This document shows positions 43,672 through 50,825 of a stretch of 64,000 bases of DNA, one piece after another. Made by a program: the position numbers and the translations under genes. A model generated the notes under the pieces. It ran no database searches, was not told the DNA's origin, and was given only the letters and a program-made list of their open reading frames with translations. This DNA comes from Lachnospiraceae bacterium UBA7050 (GTDB lineage Bacteria; Bacillota; Clostridia; Lachnospirales; Lachnospiraceae): positions 20,466 through 84,465 of the forward strand of contig DLAJ01000023.1 of assembly GCA_002493905.1 (NCBI GenBank). Reading direction: 5' to 3'. Position 1 is the stretch's first letter. Every line of letters starts with the position of its first letter.

Positions 43672-45351
43672 TTATGGCTTTGGCATATCCTGCACCAATT
43701 CCCTTAATTTTTTGATCTCAACAGGTTTAGAGTAATAATACCCCTGAAACCATGTGGCCTGATAGCCGCGTAGATAATCCTGTAATTCCTCTGTCTCCAC
43801 GCCTTCCAGACAGGTGCTCATGCCGCAGCTGTTGGCAAAATCCACAATGGAGCGGACCATTGCCTGCTTTTTGGCGTCATCCGTGATTCCGCGGATGAAG
43901 CTCATATCCAGTTTGATCTCATCCATCGGGGCGTGAAGCACAATTCCGGAGGAGGCACTTCCAGTTCCGTAATCATCCATTGCCATACGAATTCCATAGC
44001 TTTGAAAAAATTCTACTTCCTGCCGGATTATGTCAATCGGCATATCCCGGCATCGTTCTGTCAGTTCCATGCATAAGTGGCTGGCGGGAAAATTCGTCCG
44101 CTCTAAAATGCGCAGCACTTCTGAGTGAAACTCTTCGCGTTCCAGCTGTCTTGCAGATACATTGACATTGAGTATAAACTCCGGCAGAATGCGGAGCAGC
44201 TCTTTGGTTTCTTTAAGAGCCGTCTCAAGAACATAATTTCCGAGGTCATACATTGCCGGATCGGTTTCCATCCATTCGATGAACATGCCGGGCGGCACAA
44301 TCCCATAAGGTTCCCTGCGCCATCTGACCAAAGCTTCCGCGCCTGTGATGCGCCCAGTCCCGGAGACCACGATCGGCTGGTATTCCACATAAAATCCGCT
44401 GCAGCCTTCCCGGACGGACTGATGGATAATTTTCATTAAGTCTAAATCCACATTTCTTGAAGTGCGTACTTCGTCGTTAAAAATGATCAGCTTCCCCTGA
44501 TGTTCCGACTCAGAATGTCCAAGTGCATAAGCGGCTTTGGAACTGAGAGAATCTGCCTTTCCGTCATACTGCTCGATCAGGATCGCACCGGCACATATTT
44601 TTAATGGGATCAGCCTGTTGTTTACAGCGATGCCGCGTGCGAGTCTGTCACGAAGAGTCTGTTCAAGGCGCAGCAGTTTTGCGCGGTCGCCTCCTCTTAA
44701 GATAAAACCGAATTTGGGACCGTCAAGGCGGTAAACGGCACTGACCTCATCCATCATATAAATAAACTGCAGCGCTGTTTCCTTTAGTATCTGGTTCGTA
44801 AAGTCATTACCGTATATAATATTCAGATTGTTGAACCGTTCCAGTTTTACCATTAAAACAGCAAACGGTGTTTTATTTTCTATTTCTGATTCAAGGTCCG
44901 CCGTAAATCTTGCCTGGGAATACAGATCGGTTAAGGCGTCAATTCTAGGCAGGACATTTTCATTATGAAGCAGGATGAGCAGATACTGCTCTGAATGCTT
45001 TTCATCCATAACAATATCCGTATGGATGCTGTACAGGTGGTATTCCCCGGAAAGGTCCCGCATTCTGACGCATAATTCTCTTGTCAGGTTGATTCCTTCT
45101 GCTCTTTGCGGGATCCCTTCTTCATATTCCCACCAGTCGTCGGGATGAATCAGACTGCGCATCACTTCGTAGTGGTCTGCGGCATAAGTATCCCGGATCC
45201 TGAAATAGGATTTTGTCGTCTCCGAGAACCATGCCCTGTTCTGATTCAGATGCAGAATATAAATGTAGGTATCCTCTGCCAGCATATTTAACTTATTCAT
45301 GACGGTATCTATGTAGTTTTCGTTGTCATGCCAAAATTCCTGCTCCCCCAT
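43672..45351 (-). CDS. PAS-like / degenerate GGDEF / EAL c-di-GMP phosphodiesterase
   Basis: A 559-residue signalling protein without membrane helices. Residues about 20-135 resemble a PAS/PAC sensor (ending LYSIHTDIVMDE). About 145-290 is a GGDEF domain in which the active-site motif reads DGPKF, so cyclase activity is lost. About 305-555 is an EAL domain with all key motifs: EALVRW, NVNVSARQL, MELTER, MDDYGTG, IKLDMSFI, EGVET and the Gln in WFQGYYY. It should hydrolyse c-di-GMP to pGpG. The start used (Met 11 of the longest frame) has AAAGGTG upstream. It is the largest gene of the cotJC element and runs against the recombinase. Confidence 0.9.
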   Translation of the reverse strand: MGEQEFWHDNENYIDTVMNKLNMLAEDTYIYILHLNQNRAWFSETTKSYFRIRDTYAADHYEVMRSLIHPDDWWEYEEGIPQRAEGINLTRELCVRMRDLSGEYHLYSIHTDIVMDEKHSEQYLLILLHNENVLPRIDALTDLYSQARFTADLESEIENKTPFAVLMVKLERFNNLNIIYGNDFTNQILKETALQFIYMMDEVSAVYRLDGPKFGFILRGGDRAKLLRLEQTLRDRLARGIAVNNRLIPLKICAGAILIEQYDGKADSLSSKAAYALGHSESEHQGKLIIFNDEVRTSRNVDLDLMKIIHQSVREGCSGFYVEYQPIVVSGTGRITGAEALVRWRREPYGIVPPGMFIEWMETDPAMYDLGNYVLETALKETKELLRILPEFILNVNVSARQLEREEFHSEVLRILERTNFPASHLCMELTERCRDMPIDIIRQEVEFFQSYGIRMAMDDYGTGSASSGIVLHAPMDEIKLDMSFIRGITDDAKKQAMVRSIVDFANSCGMSTCLEGVETEELQDYLRGYQATWFQGYYYSKPVEIKKLRELVQDMPKP

Positions 45352-45497
45352 ATTGTACCCGCACCTTTCTTGTTTTGACATTCATATTTATCCCACGCCG
45401 AGCTGAAAGTCTGTCTGAAAGTATTAGGACAAATGATAACGTTCTTATATAGTATGCTACTATGAAATCCGGGGTGGGTCAAGAGAAAGAAAAGTGG

Positions 45498-45527
45498 TTA
45501 TAGTGTACTTGCCGTTTCTCATAGAAT
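45498..45527 (+). promoter_or_regulatory. Possible sigma-E promoter of the recombinase operon
   Basis: TTATAGT (45498-45504), a 15-base spacer and CATAGAAT (45520-45527) match the sigma-E consensus (KMATATT, CATACAnT) at five of seven and seven of eight positions. The spacing equals that of the candidate in front of cotJA. TAGGACAAAT at 45425-45434 fits the SpoIIID consensus, but such a match is not rare by chance. Confidence 0.55.
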
Positions 45528-45554
45528 TTAGGAAAACGGAAAGGGAGCATGTGT

Positions 45555-45719
45555 ATGCCCAAAACGGATCATGCTGATACGTCTGACACCCATATCTGTG
45601 TTGACAAAATGAAACTGACAGTTGTGAATAGTTATCCGGACTTTCGGGATAGATCAGAACACGAAACACGGCAGGAAACCGGCGCGCAGCTCTATCGGAT
45701 TTTCAAAAAGTATGCGTGA
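45555..45719 (+). CDS. Small 54-residue protein, candidate recombination directionality factor
   Basis: Starts at ATG 45555 with AAGGGAG eight bases upstream and ends at TGA 45717. The protein begins MPKTDHADTSDTHIC; its second half (KLTVVNSYPDFRDRSE, ETGAQLYRIFKKYA) looks like a compact strand plus helix. I do not recognise the family. It lies 69 bp before the recombinase gene in the same direction. Excision by large serine recombinases often needs a small partner protein (SprB for SprA in Bacillus), and position and size suit that role, but nothing in the sequence proves it. Confidence 0.6.
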   Translation: MPKTDHADTSDTHICVDKMKLTVVNSYPDFRDRSEHETRQETGAQLYRIFKKYA

Positions 45720-45788
45720 GTCGGCTCCAAAACCGTTACGGAAACGATATGCGGTGGTCTCTTACGTGTCAGGAAGGTGGGAGGATAG

Positions 45789-47324
45789 ATGTGTAAAGCA
45801 TTCTATAATGCATTGTATGCGCGGCAGTCCATTGAAAAAAAGGACAGCATATCCGTAGAAAGCCAGATTGAATACTGCAGATACGAAACCCGCGGGGAAG
45901 CCTGTCTCGAATATACTGACAAAGGTTTCTCCGGAAAAAATACGAACCGTCCCGGCTTTGAAAATATGATGAATGATATTCGCGCAGGCAAAATCAGGCG
46001 GGTGATCGTTTACAAGCTTGACCGTATCAGCCGTTCGATTTTAGATTTTGCAAACATGATGGAAATATTTCAGAAATATCATGTGGAGTTTGTTTCTTCC
46101 ACGGAAAAATTTGACACTTCTACGCCGATCGGACGGGCCATGCTGCATATCTGTATTGTGTTTGCCCAGCTGGAACGGGAAACCATACAAAAAAGGGTAA
46201 CGGATGCTTATTATGCAAGGTGTAAGCGCGGCTTTTATATGGGCGGGCGCGTTCCATACGGATACCGCCTGACAAGCACGGTCATTGATAATATCCGTAC
46301 ATCCATGTATGAGGAAGTCCCTGCAGAAAGTGAGCAGCTAAAGCTGATTTATTCCATGTATGCGGATTCAGAAAATTCGCTTGGAGATATTGTGCGGTAT
46401 TTGGAGGAACACCGGATGAAAAACCTGCGCGGTGTAAACTGGAATACGGCCCGTATCAGCGAGATGCTCCGCAATCCTGTGTATGTGAAAGCCGACATTG
46501 ACGTGTACCGCTTCTTTCAGAACCAAGGCGCAAATATCTATAACCCAGCGGGTGATTTCACGGGTTACAATGCCTGTTATCTTTACAAAGGCACGGCTTC
46601 CAACACAAGAAAGCAATGTGATCTGTCCGGTAAAGAGATTGTGCTTGCGCCGCATAAGGGATTTATTTCCTCTAAGACGTGGTTAGCCTGCCGGCATAGG
46701 AGTCTGAACAACAGACAGTCCACAAAAACCTGCAGACCGAAAAACTCGTGGCTCGCAGGAAAAGTAAAGTGTGGAAACTGCGGTTATGCGCTGATCATCC
46801 GTAAGGCAGGGACAAAATGGGGACGTTACTTTGTGTGCAGTCAGTCGGGAAGCTGCGGAAGAAGCTGTACGGGGGCGGGCTGTACGATTTATGCAGATGT
46901 TTTGGAAGAATATATGTTTCATGCAGTCAAAGAAAGATTGTCGGAGTTCTCCGTTCTCAAAGAGGGAGCGGATTGTTTCCAGGCTGATACCGGAGGAGCA
47001 CAGAAGGATATCACGAAAAAAATTCGTCTGACGCAGATTGAGAAGGAAATTGAGGAGCTTCTCTCCAAAGTGTCCGGGGCGGGAAGTGTTCTGATGAAAT
47101 ACATAAACGAAAAAATATCGGTTCTGGACGCAGAACGGAAAGCGTTACAGAAAGAGATCGTTACTGCTGATGCCGCAAATACAGAGGGCGGATTAAAGAA
47201 GATATCTGATCATGTAAAAGCGTGGGAAACACTCCCATTCGAAGGCAGACAGGCGGTAGTCGATACGCTTGTCAAGGTGATTCGCATTGCAGACGGCAGC
47301 ATGGAAATCACTTGGAATATTTAA
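45789..47324 (+). CDS. Large serine recombinase
   Basis: A 511-residue site-specific recombinase. The catalytic domain has Ser14 in YARQS, the VYKLDRISRS block, the GRAMLHICIVFAQLERE helix and the long E-helix. The recombinase domain follows (GGRVPYGYRL, then the MLRNPVYVKADI turn). A zinc ribbon (CGNCG about residue 329, CSQSGSCGRSC) and a coiled coil (about 415-480) complete the plan of phage and skin-type integrases such as SpoIVCA. AGGAAGGTGGGAGG precedes the ATG. It stops 32 bp before the right junction. It is the obvious candidate for joining the two parts of cotJC; no phage structural genes accompany it. Confidence 0.96.
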   Translation: MCKAFYNALYARQSIEKKDSISVESQIEYCRYETRGEACLEYTDKGFSGKNTNRPGFENMMNDIRAGKIRRVIVYKLDRISRSILDFANMMEIFQKYHVEFVSSTEKFDTSTPIGRAMLHICIVFAQLERETIQKRVTDAYYARCKRGFYMGGRVPYGYRLTSTVIDNIRTSMYEEVPAESEQLKLIYSMYADSENSLGDIVRYLEEHRMKNLRGVNWNTARISEMLRNPVYVKADIDVYRFFQNQGANIYNPAGDFTGYNACYLYKGTASNTRKQCDLSGKEIVLAPHKGFISSKTWLACRHRSLNNRQSTKTCRPKNSWLAGKVKCGNCGYALIIRKAGTKWGRYFVCSQSGSCGRSCTGAGCTIYADVLEEYMFHAVKERLSEFSVLKEGADCFQADTGGAQKDITKKIRLTQIEKEIEELLSKVSGAGSVLMKYINEKISVLDAERKALQKEIVTADAANTEGGLKKISDHVKAWETLPFEGRQAVVDTLVKVIRIADGSMEITWNI

Positions 47325-47347
47325 TATGATACTTATTTCCAGCTTCC

Positions 47348-47362
47348 CGCTTTGGTGAAGCA
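47348..47362 (+). other. Right junction (attR-like) of the cotJC element
   Basis: Encodes Arg-Phe-Gly-Glu-Ala with different third-position bases from the left copy (CGC TTT GGT against CGT TTC GGC) and the identical GAAGCA (47357-47362). From here the CotJC frame runs on to its true stop. Confidence 0.75.
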
Positions 47363-47437
47363 CTGCGCATGACGCAGGATTCTCTGAATCCGAAAAACTT
47401 TTATCAATATAATCCGGGATTTGACCGTTGTAAATAA
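47348..47437 (+). pseudogene. cotJC: CotJC, 3' part of the interrupted gene
   Basis: An open frame of 29 codons plus TAA with no start codon or ribosome-binding site. It begins RFGEALRMTQDS and ends NPGFDRCK, which continues the CotJC family sequence where the upstream part breaks off (RFGEA). Joined at the shared core it gives a CotJC of 200 residues, close to the 189 of the Bacillus subtilis protein. A hairpin that could end the cotJ transcript follows at 47463. That the fragment has kept an intact frame up to its stop suggests it is still under selection. Confidence 0.85.
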
Positions 47438-47462
47438 GAGGTCTGAGCAGGATTTTTCAAAG

Positions 47463-47496
47463 TCAGCAGCCCCGCTGGAAGCGACGGGGCTGTTGA
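47463..47496 (+). terminator. Terminator behind the 3' part of cotJC
   Basis: TCAGCAGCCCCG (47463-47474) and CGGGGCTGTTGA (47485-47496) pair over 12 positions with one mismatch; a T-rich stretch follows (CTTATTGTTAATTTT). It is probably the original end of the cotJ operon and also serves the recombinase transcript. Confidence 0.65.
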
Positions 47497-47608
47497 CTTA
47501 TTGTTAATTTTGTGTCAAAATAAATGCGTTGGTTTTCGGTGTCATGCAGACATGATATGAGATTCATTGATTGTCTGCGAAAATCAGAAAGGAATGGGAC
47601 TGGACTGT

Positions 47609-49153
47609 ATGAGAGGAATTGATACAGAGGTCAGAAAAGTAAGACGGCGCGTGTTCAAGGAAATCGCGAATCTCGCCTATCACTCGACAAATCTGCTGGA
47701 CGATATGGAAGCGCTGCCGTATAAGCTTGTCAACAGCGACGAATCGCCATATTGGGAAAGCGTATACCGGGAGCGCGCGGTTGTCAGGGAGCGGATGCGT
47801 CTTGCAATGGGCATGTCGCTGCGGCCGGAAAATCAGCCGGTGCATGTCAGCCAGGGGGTGGAGGAGAGCGATATCGCCCAGAAATTTTACGAACCGCCGC
47901 TGCTGCAGGTCATTCCATCGGCATGTAACGCCTGTCCTGAAAACCAGTATTTTGTCACCGACAGATGCATGGGATGTCTTGCGCATCCGTGCCGCGAGGT
48001 GTGTCCGCGCGGGGCCATTTCCATGGTGAATGGAAAATCATATATCGATCAGGAAAAATGTATTCACTGCGGTAAATGCAAAGCAGTCTGTCCCTATGAC
48101 GCGATCACGCATCAGGTGCGTCCGTGTGCGGCGGCATGCGGCGTTGGTGCGATTAAGAGCGATGAAAAGAAACGGGCATGTATTGACGGAGATAAATGTG
48201 TTTCCTGCGGTCAGTGCATGGTAAGCTGCCCATTTGGAGCGATTGCGGATAAATCCCAGATATTCCAACTGATCCGCGCCCTGCAGTCAGGACGGAAAAT
48301 TATTGCACAGGTTGCGCCGTCTTTCGCAGGACAGTTTGGTGCAGGCGTATCGCCGGATCAGTTTAAGACGGCGTTAAAACAGCTTGGTTTTTTTGATGTA
48401 TATGAGACGGCGATTGGTGCGGACATGGGGGCAATGGCGGAAGCGCATCACTATGTGGAAAAGGTGGCGACCGGAGAACTGCCCTTCCTGCTGACGTCAT
48501 GCTGTCCTTCGTGGTCGATGCTGGCAAAGAAATTTTTTCCGGAGACGATCGGAAGCATTTCCAATGAACTGACGCCGATGGTAGCGACAGCACGGAAGAT
48601 AAAAGAAGACCATCCTGATGCGGGGGTTGTTTTCATTGGTCCCTGCGCATCGAAAAAGCTTGAGGCATCCCGCAGAACAATCCGCTCCGATGTGGATTTT
48701 GTCATCACGTTTGAGGAACTTGCGGGGATGTTTGAAGCAAAGGGGCTGTTATTGGAGGAGATAGAGGCGTCCGAGCATATGGATGATGCTACCGGGGCGG
48801 GGCGCGGCTACGGGGTTGCCGGCGGCGTTGCCTCGGCAATCGAGAGCTGTATCAGAGAGTATTATCCCGATACCGAAGTCCACATTGAACATGCCGAAAG
48901 CCTGTCCGAGTGCAAGAAGATGCTGATGCTTGCCAAAGCGGGCAAAAAGAACGGCTGTCTGATCGAGGGTATGGCGTGTCCCGGCGGCTGCGTGGCGGGC
49001 GCTGGAACGAATATCGCGATTCCGGCGGCGGCTAAGGAAGTTGCGCGTTTTAAGAATGAGGCGGCAAAGCAGATACCGGAAAAGAATCTGCTTACAGAAG
49101 ATTCTTCCAAGGGATTAGAAAATTCAGAAAAAATCTCCGCAGAAGCGGAATGA
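47609..49153 (+). CDS. Monomeric [FeFe]-hydrogenase-type protein, group B-like
   Basis: A protein of about 514 residues. An N-terminal domain of about 110 residues is followed by ferredoxin-like Cys clusters (CNACPENQYF, CMGCLAHPCREVCP, CIHCGKCKAVCP, CVSCGQCMVSCP) and an H-cluster domain with the motifs TSCCPSW, GPCASKK and MACPGGCVAG. The Ser in TSCCPSW and the GPC motif differ from well-studied group A enzymes (TSCCPGW, MPC) and point to group B, whose physiological role is poorly known. It should take up or release H2 or sense it. The start is uncertain: ATG 47609 (MRGIDTEV) fits best, with ATG 47594 and TTG 47567 in frame upstream. Confidence 0.88.
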   Translation: MRGIDTEVRKVRRRVFKEIANLAYHSTNLLDDMEALPYKLVNSDESPYWESVYRERAVVRERMRLAMGMSLRPENQPVHVSQGVEESDIAQKFYEPPLLQVIPSACNACPENQYFVTDRCMGCLAHPCREVCPRGAISMVNGKSYIDQEKCIHCGKCKAVCPYDAITHQVRPCAAACGVGAIKSDEKKRACIDGDKCVSCGQCMVSCPFGAIADKSQIFQLIRALQSGRKIIAQVAPSFAGQFGAGVSPDQFKTALKQLGFFDVYETAIGADMGAMAEAHHYVEKVATGELPFLLTSCCPSWSMLAKKFFPETIGSISNELTPMVATARKIKEDHPDAGVVFIGPCASKKLEASRRTIRSDVDFVITFEELAGMFEAKGLLLEEIEASEHMDDATGAGRGYGVAGGVASAIESCIREYYPDTEVHIEHAESLSECKKMLMLAKAGKKNGCLIEGMACPGGCVAGAGTNIAIPAAAKEVARFKNEAAKQIPEKNLLTEDSSKGLENSEKISAEAE

Positions 49154-49263
49154 GTGGAGGTTAGTGTGAAAAATAAATTTTTCATAAGCAAACGAGTTTG
49201 CTTTGCGAATATTGTGCCTGCGGCCCAAAGTTCGCAGGTTGTGAGAAAGGCATGGTTATTATT

Positions 49264-50733
49264 ATGAAGAAAATCAGAACAAGGTATGCGCCGAGTCCGA
49301 CGGGGAAGATGCATGTAGGTAATTTGAGAAGCGCATTGTACGAATTTTTGATCGCAAAGCATGAGGGCGGTGTGTTCATGCTTCGCATTGAGGATACTGA
49401 TCAGGAGCGCTATGTAGAGGGTGCGGTGGATATTATCTACCGCACGCTGAAGACAGCAGGGCTCACGCACGACGAAGGACCTGACAAGGATGGAGGCTAC
49501 GGTCCCTATGTGCAGAGCGAGCGTAATAAAAGCGGCATTTATCTGAAATATGCGAAAGAACTGATTGATAAAGGGGAAGCGTATTATTGCTTTTGTGATA
49601 AGGAGCGGTTAGAATCTCTCCGTGAGACGATCACTGATCCTGAGACTGGTGAGAGTAAAGAGATCATGATCTATGACAAACACTGCCTTCATTTGTCGAA
49701 AGAGGAAGTTGAGGCGAAGCTGGCTGCGGGCATGCCCTATGTGATCCGGCAGAATAATCCTAAAGAGGGTGTGACGACGTTCCATGATGAGCTGTACGGA
49801 GATATTTCCGTCAGCAATGCCGAGCTGGACGATATGGTACTGATCAAATCGGACGGATTTCCCACATACAATTTTGCGAATGTTGTGGACGACCATACGA
49901 TGGGGATTACCCATGTGGTGAGGGGAAACGAATATCTTTCTTCCTCACCGAAATACAACCGGCTCTATGAGGCGTTTGGCTGGGAGGTCCCTGTATACAT
50001 TCATCTGCCGCTGATTACGGACGAAAATCACAAAAAGCTTTCTAAGCGCAGTGGACATGCTTCCTTTGAAGACCTGCTCGCACAGGGATTTCTGCCGGAA
50101 GCGGTTGTCAATTATATTGCACTGCTCGGCTGGAGTCCTGAGGAGAACCGTGAGATTTTTTCGCTGCAGGAATTAATTGAACAGTTTGATTATCGGCGCA
50201 TCAGCAAATCGCCCGCAGTTTTTGACATCAATAAGCTGAAGTGGATGAACGGCGAATACTTAAAGGCGATGGACGAGGAGCGCTTTTATGAACTGGCGCT
50301 GCCTTATCTGGAGAAAGTGCTTACAAAGAAGCTGGATTTTCACAAGATCGCGGCGATGGTAAAGACGAGGATCGAAGTATTCCCGGACATTGCGGAACTG
50401 GTTGATTTTTTCAACGAGCTGCCTGATTATGATACAGAGATGTATGTGCATAAAAAAATGAAAACAACGAAAGAGTCTTCCTTAGCTGTTCTAACGGAGC
50501 TCATGCCGATTCTGGAAAAGCAGGAGGATTACAGTAACGACGCGCTGTACGCGCTGCTGACTGAATTTGCACAGAAGAGGGAATATAAAAACGGATATGT
50601 GCTGTGGCCGGTCCGCACCGCAGTTTCCGGCAGGCAGATGACGCCGGCGGGTGCTACCGAGATCATGGAGCTGCTCGGAAAAGAGGAAAGTCTTTCCCGC
50701 ATCCGCAGAGGAATTGAAGCGCTGCAGGCATAG
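49264..50733 (+). CDS. gltX: Glutamyl-tRNA synthetase
   Basis: Charges tRNA-Glu (and in many Gram-positives tRNA-Gln, later amidated). The class I signatures are RYAPSPTGKMHVGNLRSALY (HIGH motif in the form HVGN) and KLSKRSG (KMSKS). The protein of 489 residues has the usual C-terminal helical anticodon-binding domain. ATG 49264 follows AGAAAGG at about 13 bases; ATG 49252 is an alternative. No T-box is recognisable in the 110-bp leader, though it holds short inverted repeats (AGCAAA/TTTGCT and TGCGAA/TTCGCA). Confidence 0.96.
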   Translation: MKKIRTRYAPSPTGKMHVGNLRSALYEFLIAKHEGGVFMLRIEDTDQERYVEGAVDIIYRTLKTAGLTHDEGPDKDGGYGPYVQSERNKSGIYLKYAKELIDKGEAYYCFCDKERLESLRETITDPETGESKEIMIYDKHCLHLSKEEVEAKLAAGMPYVIRQNNPKEGVTTFHDELYGDISVSNAELDDMVLIKSDGFPTYNFANVVDDHTMGITHVVRGNEYLSSSPKYNRLYEAFGWEVPVYIHLPLITDENHKKLSKRSGHASFEDLLAQGFLPEAVVNYIALLGWSPEENREIFSLQELIEQFDYRRISKSPAVFDINKLKWMNGEYLKAMDEERFYELALPYLEKVLTKKLDFHKIAAMVKTRIEVFPDIAELVDFFNELPDYDTEMYVHKKMKTTKESSLAVLTELMPILEKQEDYSNDALYALLTEFAQKREYKNGYVLWPVRTAVSGRQMTPAGATEIMELLGKEESLSRIRRGIEALQA

Positions 50734-50825
50734 CAGCGTGAACGGGATTTTTTAAGAGAGAATATTGTCTGAGCGCGGGGGAGCGCCGGACATCGGTACC
50801 CGGAGAGAGTGAAAACGGGTGTTTT

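Larger units (their letters stand above)
43640..47356 (+). mobile_element. Skin-like element interrupting cotJC, 3717 bp
   Basis: The segment between the two GAAGCA cores separates codons 1-176 of cotJC from its last 24 codons. It contains an EAL-domain gene (minus), a 54-residue ORF and a serine recombinase gene (both plus); coding sequence comes within about 27-32 bp of each end. Its size is a multiple of three and exact removal gives an uninterrupted 200-residue CotJC. In Bacillus and Clostridioides, elements such as skin in sigK are cut out in the mother cell by a serine recombinase to rebuild a sporulation gene; this has the same plan. Excision itself is inferred. A non-excisable insertion is the alternative. 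Confidence 0.82.

Noticed and set aside
45351..47324. Prophage or conjugative element
   Set aside because: Apart from the recombinase there are no phage structural, replication or conjugation genes between the two junctions.
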